A stretch of DNA of 64,000 nt. Origin: Streptacidiphilus albus JL83 (GTDB taxonomy: Bacteria > Actinomycetota > Actinomycetes > Streptomycetales > Streptomycetaceae). The stretch is taken from contig NZ_JQML01000001.1 of assembly GCF_000744705.1 (NCBI RefSeq), positions 9,186,017-9,250,016 on the forward strand, in the 5' to 3' direction. Under the pieces are notes generated by a model, which was given only the letters and a program-made list of their open reading frames with translations, was not told the DNA's origin and made no database searches. Every line of letters starts with the position of its first letter. The stretch's first letter is position 1. The translations under genes and the position numbers were made by a program. Below, one piece after another: positions 13,642 through 21,878 of the stretch.

Positions 13642-13675
13642 GCGACGCCCCCGACGGAATCGTCGGGGGCGTCGC
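13642..13675. terminator. Bidirectional hairpin terminator
   Basis: A 15-bp perfect stem (13642-13656 with 13661-13675) and GAAT tetraloop between the convergent LCP and DoxX genes. Confidence 0.85.
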
Positions 13676-13698
13676 TGGTCCCGGTGCGACTGCCGTGG

Positions 13699-14157
13699 TC
13701 AGGCCGAGAGGCTGTCGGTCAGCGGGGCGGCTGCCAGCGGTGGTTGCGCCGATCCGCGTCGGCCGCGTGCCAGCAGGGTGTCCAGGGCCCAGGTGCCCGG
13801 ACCCGCCAGGGCGATGAGGAGGAAGGTCCAGCAGAACATCACGGCGGCCTCACCGCCGTTCTGGATCGGCAGCAGTGCCTTCTCCTGGTGGATGGTGAAG
13901 TACGCGTAGGCCATGGACCCGGAGCACAGCAGGGCTGCGGCGCGCGTGCCCAGCCCCAGCACGACCAGGGCGCCGCCGACGAGCTGGATCAGCGCGGCCC
14001 ACCACCCCGGCCACGCTCCCACCGGGGTCGCGCCCCCGGTGCCCGCACTGCCCCCGAGCACGCCGAAGATCGTGGACGCGCCGTGGCAGACGAACAGCGC
14101 CCCGACGATCACGCGGAACAGCGAGAGGAGGTGCGGCCAGAGCTTGTTCTGCGACAT
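13699..14157 (-). CDS. DoxX-family membrane protein
   Basis: 152 residues with four hydrophobic segments and DoxX features (LLSLFRVIVGALFVCHGASTIFG at the start, GGALVVLGLGTRAAALL in the middle, NGGEAAVMFCWTFLL later). DoxX-like proteins are small inner-membrane proteins; some are quinone oxidoreductase subunits or act in redox homeostasis, but the function of this one is unknown. It stands alone; the 600-bp stretch upstream carries no intact gene. Confidence 0.85.
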   Translation of the reverse strand: MSQNKLWPHLLSLFRVIVGALFVCHGASTIFGVLGGSAGTGGATPVGAWPGWWAALIQLVGGALVVLGLGTRAAALLCSGSMAYAYFTIHQEKALLPIQNGGEAAVMFCWTFLLIALAGPGTWALDTLLARGRRGSAQPPLAAAPLTDSLSA

Positions 14158-14577
14158 CAGATGCCTCCATCGAGTGTGGGACGCGCACCCTTGCTGGTGC
14201 GCTCCGGTGAAGTGAATGCGGCGTTCGCTTCCCTGTCCTGCTCGGGCGGATCAGTACCCGGCCACGTACGGCGGCCTGCTGCCCGACACACGTCGATGAG
14301 CTGGGCCGTTCGGGCGCAGCTCAACCGCAGTGTGATGTGCGCATGACAGAAGATCGACCGGGCGCCCCCTTCGGCAGTGTGTGGCCGCAGTGGCGAACCC
14401 GTCGGCCCGCGCATCGCTTCAGTGGTCATACGCACGCGGCGGGCCCACGGTTCACGGCCGGATCGCCCAACGGAGCGATCGACAGACCGCCCTTCCTGCA
14501 ATCGGTCTGAGCTCTCGTCACCAGCGTCCTCAACGGCACTGTCGCCTGCGGGGCGACCGGCGTTCACTGTGATCCGG
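14158..14577. other. Intergenic region, no intact gene
   Basis: About 420 bp upstream of the DoxX gene. Nothing convincing was seen beyond the likely DoxX promoter; it borders the LuxR relic. Confidence 0.4.
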
Positions 14578-14733
14578 CCAGGTCGGCGCGGCAGGCGATG
14601 ACGGCGAGCCGGACCCGGTCCCGGGCCCGATACGGAGGTGCCGGGCGATCACGCGCCGGAGCGCCCCTCGGCCACGAGGAGGAGTGCCTCGCGCTCGCGG
14701 TTGGTGACAGTCGTGAGACCGGGGCGCTGAGCT
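14578..14733 (-). pseudogene. Decayed LuxR-type helix-turn-helix C-terminus
   Basis: On the minus strand one frame reads LTTVTNREREALLLVAEGRS and then stops. A second frame continues with VIARHLRIGPGT, and a third ends with RDRVRLAVIACRADLAGSQ followed by a stop. These match, in order, the three parts of a LuxR/NarL C-terminal domain (LTxREREVLxLVAxGxS, EIAxxLxxSxGT, RDRxQAVVxAY). The recognition-helix part between them is missing. At least two frameshifts or deletions are therefore needed. The rest of the gene is gone, replaced by the PH-domain gene. Identification is by pattern only. Confidence 0.55.
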
Positions 14734-14765
14734 CCGGATCGTTGCCGAGAACTACACTTCGCCCA

Positions 14766-15212
14766 GTGAACGAACTGATATTTGCGTCCGGCGAGCACTA
14801 CCGACAAGCGATGGCGGTGGCCTGCGTCGCGGTCTTCGCCGTACTCGGGGTGGGCGGCTCGCGCCTTCTCGAGCCGCAGTGCGGCAGTGCTGCCTACGCG
14901 TCGTCCTTCGGTGCGGCGGCGTTGCTCACCCTGTACCTCTGGGTCACCCGCGTGGGCACCACCACCGTCACCGCGACCGGGTTGGCCGTCGAGCGGGGAC
15001 GATTGCTGAAGCGGTCGATCCCGTGGGCGAAGGTCGCTTCCATCGATGTGGCCGACCGGTACCGGGGCACCAACTGGCAGGCCGTCAAGGTCACCCTCGC
15101 CAATGGGCACAAGGTATGGCTCCCAGGGCTGGAGAACAGCATCCGCTCCGAGGACCCCGAGTTCTTCGACAAGTTCGACCAGATCGTGAAGCGCTGGGAG
15201 CAGCGGCCCTGA
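14766..15212 (+). CDS. Bacterial PH-domain membrane protein
   Basis: 148 residues: two hydrophobic segments (about 15-55) followed by a small beta-rich module (GTTTVTATGLAVERGRLLKR, then SIPWAKVASIDV and NGHKVWLPG) typical of the bPH_6 family of actinobacterial membrane proteins. GTG at 14766 fits the family N-terminus; longer upstream frames run over the LuxR relic. Function unknown, probably a membrane-associated structural or regulatory protein. The next small gene begins 36 bp later and may be co-transcribed. Confidence 0.75.
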   Translation: MNELIFASGEHYRQAMAVACVAVFAVLGVGGSRLLEPQCGSAAYASSFGAAALLTLYLWVTRVGTTTVTATGLAVERGRLLKRSIPWAKVASIDVADRYRGTNWQAVKVTLANGHKVWLPGLENSIRSEDPEFFDKFDQIVKRWEQRP

Positions 15213-15248
15213 ACCTGCCCAGGGGCAGCGTCCGGGTACGGTACGTAC

Positions 15249-15557
15249 ATGTCGAAGTCAACGTTCTGGGTCCCCGCGGCTGCCGGACTCGCGGCCGGCG
15301 TCGTGGTGACACGGCACGCCCACCGCGCGCCGTCATCACCGCTCTGGGCAAAGCCGCTGCCGGGCACCCGGCTGCGGACGGCGGACCTGCCGGTGGGCGG
15401 AACGGTCGCCCTGGTCGCGGCTGGGCTGCTCAAGATCGCAGGTCGGCGCGGCGCAGCCGTCGCCACGGCGGGCCTGGCCCTGGGTGCGGCGCTGGGCGCC
15501 CTGGGCACAGGGATCGCCGAGCCCCTCCCGCGCAACCCGCCGAGCGACCGCGACTAG
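15249..15557 (+). CDS. Small hypothetical membrane protein
   Basis: 102 residues, Ala/Gly-rich, with a short N-terminal hydrophobic segment (about 7-20) and one or two hydrophobic segments near 50-92. I do not recognise a family. Codon use matches neighbours, and it ends before a strong hairpin shared with the convergent phosphoesterase gene, which supports it being real. Confidence 0.6.
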   Translation: MSKSTFWVPAAAGLAAGVVVTRHAHRAPSSPLWAKPLPGTRLRTADLPVGGTVALVAAGLLKIAGRRGAAVATAGLALGAALGALGTGIAEPLPRNPPSDRD

Positions 15558-15612
15558 CGCGGCACGGACGGCATCGAGGCGACCCGGCGGGAGAGGCGCT
15601 GCCCGCACCGCG

Positions 15613-15659
15613 CGCCGGTGCCGCCGACCTGCCCTCGGGGCGGGGCGGCGGCACCGGCG
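15613..15659. terminator. Bidirectional hairpin terminator
   Basis: A 13-bp perfect stem (15613-15625 with 15647-15659) with a 21-nt loop, between convergent genes. Confidence 0.7.
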
Positions 15660-15678
15660 GGGCCCGTCGGTCGCGGGA

Positions 15679-17475
15679 TCAGCTCACGGTGAGGGTGAGC
15701 GGCCCGGCGAGTGCGGTGTAGCCGTTGTCGTAGAGGTACCAGACGGCGTAGGTCCCGGGGCCGGACAGGCTGCTGGTGGCGAAGTTCAGACTGCCGCTGC
15801 TGGTGGGGGCGTACTGCCAGGTCAGCGAGGACTTGGAGCCCGGGGTCACGCCGGTGGGGTAGATGCCGATCCAGTTGTCCGAGTTGGCGGAGGTCGGCGG
15901 GGTCGAGTACTGGAAGGTGACGGTCGCGCCGTTGGCCACGGTCGGGGTGCCGGTGGTCAGCGTGCTCGTGGGCGCGGGCGCGGTGCTGGGGACGAAGGCG
16001 TCGTTCAGCGGGGTGGCGTAGGTGTCGTTGGCGGTGATGCCGGGCAGGCCGAGCGCGGCCTCGATGGTGCGGCCGGTGCTGTAGTGGTCGTAGCGGCTCT
16101 GGCTGACGGTGCCGGCCGGGACGGTGCCCTGCGAGCCGTCGACGATGGCGAGCACGTGGTTGTCGGGCTCGCTGCTGTCCTCGTCCCAGGTGACGATTAG
16201 CAGGGACTTCTGCGTGGTCCAGGCGGGGGAGGCCATGATCGGCGCCAGGGTCTGCTGGAGCCAGCCGTCCTGGGTCTTGAGGCTGGTGGCGCTGCCGTTG
16301 CCGGAGGACTCGCCGTCGTAGTAGTCGTCCGCCGCGATCCAGGAGAAGTTCGGGGTGGTGGCCGCGCTCTTCAGGTCGGTGGTCAGCTGGCCGGTGTCGA
16401 ACAGGTGCGCCGCGCACCGGCTCGCGTTGCCGCTGACGTCGGTGTAGTTGAAGAACGGCGCGTCGTCGGGCTCGTAGTAGGAGTCGTACTGGGTGGTGGT
16501 GTTGCAGGGCGTGCCCATGCCCTGTTCGTAGGCCTTCCAGGTCTTGCCGGACGCCTCGACCTCGTCGCCCAGGTTGGTGCCCGGGTCGTTGATGTTCGGG
16601 TAGTAGGTGGCGCCGGTGGTGTAGGTGTCGCCGCCCGCGACGGCCAGGTAGTTCTCGTCACTGGGGTGGTACACCGCGTGGTAGTCGGCCATGGTCGCGC
16701 CCTGCGCCATCAGGCTGTGCAGGTAGGGCGTGTCCGCCGGGTCGTTCATGACCTGGTTGTAGTCGGTGTTCTCCATCATCACCATGAACACGTGGGCGTA
16801 GGAGGGCACCGCGGAGACCGGCGGGGTGAGGACGGCGGCCGTGACGGGCGTGTCCAGGGTCAGCGAGAGGTTGTCCAGGTAGCCGGCCTCGCTGGAACTG
16901 TCCAGGAACTGCGCCTCGACCAGGATCGAGCGGGTGCCCGCGGGGACCGTCCCGGTGGCGCTGCGGGCCAGGAACGAGGTGGCGTCGGAGCGGTTCGCCG
17001 CGGAGACGGTGGGCAGGTCCGCGGTGGTCCCGAGCTGCTGTCCGGCGCTGTTCAGGAACTGCAGCGAGACCTGGACGTAGCCCGCATAGACGGTCCAGCC
17101 GCCGAGCCAGCCGGACAGGTTGTAGGTCACCGCGCCGCCGTCGATGGCCGTCGCGGCGGAGGAGACGTTGACGGTCTGCTGCATGGCGCCGTCGCCCTGG
17201 TCGCCGGGGGCGAAGAACGCGGTGCCGGGCGCGGGGCTGGAGGGGTAGCTGAAACTGCCGGCCGTGTAGCAGATGACGTCCGGACTGCCCGAGAGCACGG
17301 TCCAGCCCGGGATCGTCGTCGCCGCCGTCCAGTCCTTGGTGCAGTAGCCGGCCTCGGCGCCGCCGTTGACGATCAGGTTTCCACTGGTGGCGGCCGCCGT
17401 TGCGGCCGGCGCTGCCACCAGCAGGGCGCCGATCAGTGCCAGCACACTGCCCAGCACCCTCCAGAGCGTTCTCAT
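15679..17475 (-). CDS. Secreted phosphoesterase-family protein (PF04185 type)
   Basis: 598 residues. Sec signal peptide (1 to about 28, MRTLWRVLGSVLALIG...ATAA); an N-terminal beta-sandwich of carbohydrate-binding style (about 35-190, NLIVNGGAEAG...GYLDNLSL); a phosphoesterase domain (about 205-475: HVFMVMMENTDYNQV, HPSDENYLA, LLIVTWDED, DHYSTGRTIEAALGL); and a C-terminal Ig-like domain with NWIGIYP. The family includes phospholipases C and acid phosphatases; ENTDY and TWDED carry the expected metal-binding residues. The start at 17475 was chosen for the signal peptide. It likely releases phosphate from extracellular esters. Confidence 0.85.
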   Translation of the reverse strand: MRTLWRVLGSVLALIGALLVAAPAATAAATSGNLIVNGGAEAGYCTKDWTAATTIPGWTVLSGSPDVICYTAGSFSYPSSPAPGTAFFAPGDQGDGAMQQTVNVSSAATAIDGGAVTYNLSGWLGGWTVYAGYVQVSLQFLNSAGQQLGTTADLPTVSAANRSDATSFLARSATGTVPAGTRSILVEAQFLDSSSEAGYLDNLSLTLDTPVTAAVLTPPVSAVPSYAHVFMVMMENTDYNQVMNDPADTPYLHSLMAQGATMADYHAVYHPSDENYLAVAGGDTYTTGATYYPNINDPGTNLGDEVEASGKTWKAYEQGMGTPCNTTTQYDSYYEPDDAPFFNYTDVSGNASRCAAHLFDTGQLTTDLKSAATTPNFSWIAADDYYDGESSGNGSATSLKTQDGWLQQTLAPIMASPAWTTQKSLLIVTWDEDSSEPDNHVLAIVDGSQGTVPAGTVSQSRYDHYSTGRTIEAALGLPGITANDTYATPLNDAFVPSTAPAPTSTLTTGTPTVANGATVTFQYSTPPTSANSDNWIGIYPTGVTPGSKSSLTWQYAPTSSGSLNFATSSLSGPGTYAVWYLYDNGYTALAGPLTLTVS

Positions 17476-17644
17476 GGCCACTGCTTCACTCCCGTCGTAA
17501 CGAATTGTCGTGTGCGGGTCATTGGTAGCAGTGTTGGCCGTCGGCACTGAGAACGCCAGGCGTCGGCGGACCTACGGCAGATGTCCGGAAGATGGCCGTT
17601 GCGAGGGCGACGTCAGCTCCGGCGATGCCGTCGACGGACCCGGC

Positions 17645-18754
17645 TCAGGAGGTCGTCGCGGGAACGAGATGGTCGAGTCCCTGGGCGCTGCCCGTCGCGG
17701 CCTCGATCGAGCGCGGCAGCATGACGCTCTCGTAGGCGCGGACGGCGTCGTCGACGCTGGATTCGGTGACGAGGGCGTGGGCGAGGTCGGAGCCGTCGAG
17801 CATGGCGAGATTGGCGCCCAGGCCGACCGGGGGCATCAGGTGTGCGGCGTCGCCGAGCAGCGTGACCCCGGGAACGTGATCCCAGGTGTGCTCGGCGGGC
17901 AGGACGAACAGCGAGCGGTTGACGAATGCGCTGTCGTTGTTGCGGAGGATGCAGCGCAGGCTCTCGTCCCAGCCGTCGAGAGCCTGCAGCAGGTGCGACC
18001 GCACGGCCGGCTCGTCGCCGAGGTCGATGCCGGCCGTCAGGTACCAGTCCTGCGGCGCGCGCAGCGCGATGTAGGCGCGGATGTGGTCGTTGCTGTTGCG
18101 TTGCGCGACCAGCGACCTGCCGGCGCCCTTGACCAGCATCGATCCGTTGCCGACCAGTCGCGCCAGGTCGGGGTGGCGGGTGTCGCAGTGGTCGAACCCG
18201 GTCTCGACGAAGGTGATGCCGGTGTAGGCGGGTACGGCGTGCGACAGCGCCGGGCGGACACGCGACCAGGCGCCGTCGGCACCGACCACCAGGTCGAAGT
18301 CCTCGGCGCTGCCGTCACCGAAGAGCAGCCGACAGGTGCCGTCCGGGAACGGAGTGACCGCGCTGACGGCGTGGTCCCACCGCACCGTGCCCTCGGCGAG
18401 TGAGTCCAGGAGCAGGCCGCGCAGTTGGCCGCGGTCGATCTCCGGTCGGCCACTGTCGGCGGAGGGAACCTGATGTGCCAGGGGGAGGGCGCTGGCGAAG
18501 TCGAGCACACGCCACTCGTCCCCTTCCGGGCGGGAGAGGGCGTGGAAGCGGTCGAGGAGCCCCGCCGCCCGCAGGGCGGCCTGGCCGGTGTCGGCATGCA
18601 GGTCGAGGGTGCCGCCCTGCGGGCGGGCGTCGGCGGAGGCCTCGCGCTCGAACACGGTGACCGAGCGGCCGTGTCGCTGCAGGACCCGGGCGCAGGTGAG
18701 GCCGCCGAGGCCGGCACCGACAATCGCAATACGGGGAGCACGGGCAGAGTTCAT
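17645..18754 (-). CDS. FAD-dependent monooxygenase (PHBH/TetX-like)
   Basis: 369 residues of the aromatic-ring hydroxylase fold: N-terminal dinucleotide motif IVGAGLGGLTCARVL (about 10-24), an FAD/NADPH DG-type motif near VGADGAWSRVRPAL, and the GDAAHLMPPVGLGANLAM FAD-ribityl motif near 290. The closest recognised style is TetX-like. ATG at 18754 gives the canonical N-terminus. It is divergent from a TetR gene with a palindrome between, so it is probably repressed by that TetR and induced by its substrate. The substrate may be an antibiotic or aromatic compound. Confidence 0.87.
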   Translation of the reverse strand: MNSARAPRIAIVGAGLGGLTCARVLQRHGRSVTVFEREASADARPQGGTLDLHADTGQAALRAAGLLDRFHALSRPEGDEWRVLDFASALPLAHQVPSADSGRPEIDRGQLRGLLLDSLAEGTVRWDHAVSAVTPFPDGTCRLLFGDGSAEDFDLVVGADGAWSRVRPALSHAVPAYTGITFVETGFDHCDTRHPDLARLVGNGSMLVKGAGRSLVAQRNSNDHIRAYIALRAPQDWYLTAGIDLGDEPAVRSHLLQALDGWDESLRCILRNNDSAFVNRSLFVLPAEHTWDHVPGVTLLGDAAHLMPPVGLGANLAMLDGSDLAHALVTESSVDDAVRAYESVMLPRSIEAATGSAQGLDHLVPATTS

Positions 18755-18826
18755 GGGGGGTGTCCCTAGGTAGGTGGTGAGCCGCCGGCAGATCCGGCCT
18801 CCACCAAGAAAGCACACTCGCCAAAT

Positions 18827-18845
18827 AAGTGCAATGACTACACTT
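18827..18845. promoter_or_regulatory. Candidate TetR operator
   Basis: AAGTG-N9-CACTT inverted repeat in the 125-bp gap between the monooxygenase (minus) and TetR (plus) starts, in an AT-richer stretch that should hold both promoters. Confidence 0.45.
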
Positions 18846-18879
18846 TCAAAGTCGCTGCACCTTGAGGTACGGTGTACGA

Positions 18880-19473
18880 GTGACCGAACCGACCGGGCGC
18901 CGCGAGCGCAAGAAGGCCCAGACCCGCCAGTCCCTGGCCGACGCCGCACTCGAACTCTTCCTCGACCGCGGCTACGACCAGGTCGGCGTCAAGGACGTCG
19001 CCGACGCCGCCGACGTCTCGGTGACCACCCTGTTCAAGCACTTCTCCGGCAAGGAAGCGCTGGTCTTCGACCAGGACGACGACCTGGAGGCGGCGCTCGT
19101 CGCCGCCGTGCGCGACCGCACCCCGGGCCGGTCGATCCCGCAGGCGCTGCGCGAGCACATCCTGCTGAAGCAGAGTCAGCTCGCCGTCCATGCCGAGGAC
19201 CCGCGATTCGCCGACTTCACGCGGCTGGTGGAGGAGACCCCTGCGCTGCGCGACTACGCCCACCGGATGTGGACGCGCCACGAAGCGGCTCTGACGCGGG
19301 CCGTCGCCGAGGCTGTCGGCGCCCCCGAGGGCGACGTCAGCTGCGCCGCCCTGGCCCGTTTCGCCCTTGAGGCCCGCAGCCTCATCCTCCGGCACAGCGA
19401 ACCGCGCCGTGCCGCCGACGAGGTGTTCGCCCTGCTCGAACACGGCTGGGCGGCCTCCCACCCGGAGGGCTGA
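18880..19473 (+). CDS. TetR-family regulator of the divergent monooxygenase
   Basis: 197 residues: N-terminal TetR DNA-binding domain (about 8-55, RQSLADAALELFLDRGYDQVGVKDVADAADVSVTTLFKHF) and an all-helical ligand domain. GTG at 18880 (GTG-ACC-GAA) was preferred to an in-frame TTG 18 bp upstream. It most likely represses the FAD monooxygenase and itself. The downstream P450 gene is same-strand, about 100 bp away, and could share the transcript. Confidence 0.9.
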   Translation: MTEPTGRRERKKAQTRQSLADAALELFLDRGYDQVGVKDVADAADVSVTTLFKHFSGKEALVFDQDDDLEAALVAAVRDRTPGRSIPQALREHILLKQSQLAVHAEDPRFADFTRLVEETPALRDYAHRMWTRHEAALTRAVAEAVGAPEGDVSCAALARFALEARSLILRHSEPRRAADEVFALLEHGWAASHPEG

Positions 19474-19574
19474 CCCGTCCGCTCCACGCCGGGTTTTCGG
19501 TGGTCGGCCCCGTTTCCCGGAGCCCGCCCGTGGCGCTCTACCCCGCCACCCGCGCCCGCGCCTACCCTGGTGCT

Positions 19575-20918
19575 GTGACCTCGCCAGCACGCTCCGCCGC
19601 GACCACGACGTACCGCCGGGCCGACGCGCCCGGCGCCTGGCCGGGGCTCGGGCACCTGCCCGCGCTGGTCCGGGATCCGGCGGGGTTCCTGGGCCGGTTG
19701 CCGGAGTTGGGCGACCTGGTGGAGATCCGACTGGGGCCGACCCGGCTGGTGGTTCCCAGCCATCCGGAGCTGCTGCGGCAGGTGTACGCGGACGACCGGA
19801 CCTTCGACAAGGGCGGGCCGCTCTACCAGCGGTTCCGGCGGGTGCTCGGCAACGGTCTCGCCACCTGCGCCCACGCCGACCACCGGCGCCAGCGGCGGAT
19901 GCTGCAACCGGAGTTCCGCCCCGAGCGGGTGGCCGAGTACGCCGCCGTGATGACCAGGGAGGCAGCCGTGCTGGCCGACTCCTGGCAGCCCGGCGAAACG
20001 GTGGAGGTCTTTCCCGCCTGCTACCGCTTCGGGCTGCGCGTGGTGGCGCGCACCCTGCTGGGCACCGAGGTGCCGGACGCGCTGGCCGACCGGCTGCAGC
20101 AGGCCTTCGCGACCGCGTTCGACGGGGCGCTGCGGCGGGTGATGCTGCTGCCTCCGGGGCGCGGCTACCGGGTGGCGGTGCGCACCCTGGCGGGCACCGT
20201 GGCCGAACTGGTGCGCGAGTACCGCGCCGGCGCCCCCGGACGCGAGGACCTGCTGGCCGGCCTGCTGGCCGCGCGGGACGAGGACGGTTCCGCACTCTCC
20301 GACGCCGAGCTGCACGACCAGGTGGTGACCCTGCTCCTGGCCGGCGCCGAGACCACCGCCTCCCAACTCTCGTGGACACTGCGCCTGCTGATGACGCATC
20401 CCGAGGTACTGGCCACCCTCCAGGCGGAACTCGACGCGGTGCTGCCGGGGGCTCGCCCCGCCCAGTGGGCCGACCTGCCCCATCTCCCCTACACCGCACG
20501 GGTGCTGACCGAGTCGCTGCGCCGGCGTCCGCCCGGCTGGGTGCTGCTGCGCACCTGCACCCGCGAGGTCGAACTGGGCGGGCGCACCCTGACCCCCGGC
20601 AGCCAGGTGCTGCTCAGTCCCTACGTCGCCCACCACAATCCGCGGATCTTCGCCGATCCTGACCGCTTCGACCCGGACCGCTGGCTGCCCGAGCGGGCCG
20701 CCGAGCTGCCCCGCTGGGGATTCGCGGGGTTCTCGAACGGGCCGCGCCAGTGCATCGGCGCCGACTTCGCCCGGGCCGAGGCGGCGATCGCGCTGGCCAC
20801 CGTGCTGGCCCGCTGGCACCCCGCCCCGGTGCCGGGCGACCCGCTCGACGACCGCCCGGCGCGGCTGTCCACCGTGCTGCAACCGCGCCGGCTGCGGCTG
20901 CGCGCGCTCAGCCGGTAG
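19575..20918 (+). CDS. Cytochrome P450
   Basis: 447 residues with all P450 landmarks: I-helix oxygen-binding AGAETTA (about residue 255), K-helix ESLR (about 313), and the heme loop FSNGPRQCIG with Cys393 as thiolate ligand. The proline-rich N-terminal region (PGAWPGLGHLPAL) and the spaced FDPDRWLPERA resemble class-I actinobacterial P450s of the terpene or fatty-acid oxidising type. GTG 19575 is the likely start; GTG 19500 is possible. No ferredoxin gene is adjacent. It is convergent with the 2-methylisoborneol operon, so a terpene substrate is possible but unproven. Confidence 0.88.
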   Translation: MTSPARSAATTTYRRADAPGAWPGLGHLPALVRDPAGFLGRLPELGDLVEIRLGPTRLVVPSHPELLRQVYADDRTFDKGGPLYQRFRRVLGNGLATCAHADHRRQRRMLQPEFRPERVAEYAAVMTREAAVLADSWQPGETVEVFPACYRFGLRVVARTLLGTEVPDALADRLQQAFATAFDGALRRVMLLPPGRGYRVAVRTLAGTVAELVREYRAGAPGREDLLAGLLAARDEDGSALSDAELHDQVVTLLLAGAETTASQLSWTLRLLMTHPEVLATLQAELDAVLPGARPAQWADLPHLPYTARVLTESLRRRPPGWVLLRTCTREVELGGRTLTPGSQVLLSPYVAHHNPRIFADPDRFDPDRWLPERAAELPRWGFAGFSNGPRQCIGADFARAEAAIALATVLARWHPAPVPGDPLDDRPARLSTVLQPRRLRLRALSR

Positions 20919-20953
20919 CGCTCACGCGCCGGAGGGCGCGGGGTCGGTGGTGC

Positions 20954-20988
20954 GGCCCCCGCCACCTGCGGGGCAGGAAGCGGGGGCC
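20954..20988. terminator. Possible bidirectional terminator
   Basis: A 9-bp GC stem (20954-20962 with 20980-20988) between the convergent P450 and methyltransferase genes. Confidence 0.5.
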
Positions 20989-21013
20989 ACGGTCACCGCC
21001 GCGGTCGTTCGGA

Positions 21014-21874
21014 TCACACCTTGTCGGCCGCGATCATCAGGTACTGGAAGCTTCCCTCCTGGTAGCCGGTGAGGAACGGCGACTCGATGCCGGTCGCCAC
21101 CGAGGAGCCGGCGCGCAGCTCCCAGTAGGGAATGGTCGCGGCGGTCAGGTCGACCACGCTGATGGGGACCAGGTTGTTGGCCGCCATCGCGGCGAAGTAC
21201 TCGCTGCGCGGGTGGATGTCGCAGATGTAGTGCGCATCGATCTGACTGACCGCCCGGGACGGCTGGCGGCCGTGGACGTCGTTGTAGCAGCCGGTGATGG
21301 TGACGTAGCGTCCGCCCGGCGCCAGGACCCGGGCGTGCTCCGCGAAGAGCTTGTGCAGGTCCACGTACATGGTGCTCTCGTTGTTCCAGATCGCCCGGAA
21401 CGTGGCGTCGGCGAAGCCGTTGTCCAGCATGTTCCGGAAGTGGAAGGCCACCTTGTCGGCCACGCCCCGCTCCCGGGCCTGGTTGTTGGCGAACTTCACC
21501 TGCTCCTCGGAGATGGAGATGCCGTCGACCTGGCAGCCGAACCGGAGGTTGGCCACGAAGCTGGTGCCGCCGCGGCCCGAGCCGGCGTCCAGGATCCGGT
21601 CCTCCGCGGCGAGGGCGCCGAGCTGGTCCACCAGGAAGTCGGCCTGGGCGGCCTCCAGCCGGTGCATCTCCCTGATGGTCCGCTCGTCGCGGGTGGCCTC
21701 GGGGCCTTCGAACACGGACCCGTCGACGTCGCCGATGCCGTAGTGGTGGTGGTAGGTGCCGGAGACGTCGCCGAGGCGCAGGTTGACGGGGTCCTTCTCC
21801 TTGTTCCAGTAGTCCGCCACGGACTGCTGGTACTTGGTGGCGAGGACCGGGGCGGGGGCGTCGAGCATCGTCAT
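21014..21874 (-). CDS. gppMT: Geranyl diphosphate 2-C-methyltransferase
   Basis: 286 residues, full family length. SAM-binding motif ILDAGSGRGGTSF near residue 95, the family N-terminus YQQSVADYWNKEKDPVNLRLGDVSG, and the aromatic pocket stretches YHHHYGIG and IWNNESTMYVDL. It methylates C2 of geranyl diphosphate using SAM, giving 2-methyl-GPP, the substrate of 2-methylisoborneol synthase. It begins 4 nt after the stop of the synthase gene, with an AAGGGA site inside the end of that gene, so the two are translationally linked. Third gene of the operon. Confidence 0.95.
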   Translation of the reverse strand: MTMLDAPAPVLATKYQQSVADYWNKEKDPVNLRLGDVSGTYHHHYGIGDVDGSVFEGPEATRDERTIREMHRLEAAQADFLVDQLGALAAEDRILDAGSGRGGTSFVANLRFGCQVDGISISEEQVKFANNQARERGVADKVAFHFRNMLDNGFADATFRAIWNNESTMYVDLHKLFAEHARVLAPGGRYVTITGCYNDVHGRQPSRAVSQIDAHYICDIHPRSEYFAAMAANNLVPISVVDLTAATIPYWELRAGSSVATGIESPFLTGYQEGSFQYLMIAADKV

Positions 21875-21878
21875 CTGG

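Noticed and set aside
16405-17550. Long plus-strand frame opposite the phosphoesterase
   Set aside because: Arg/Gly/Val-rich antisense shadow; the minus strand has a signal peptide and the full phosphoesterase domain.
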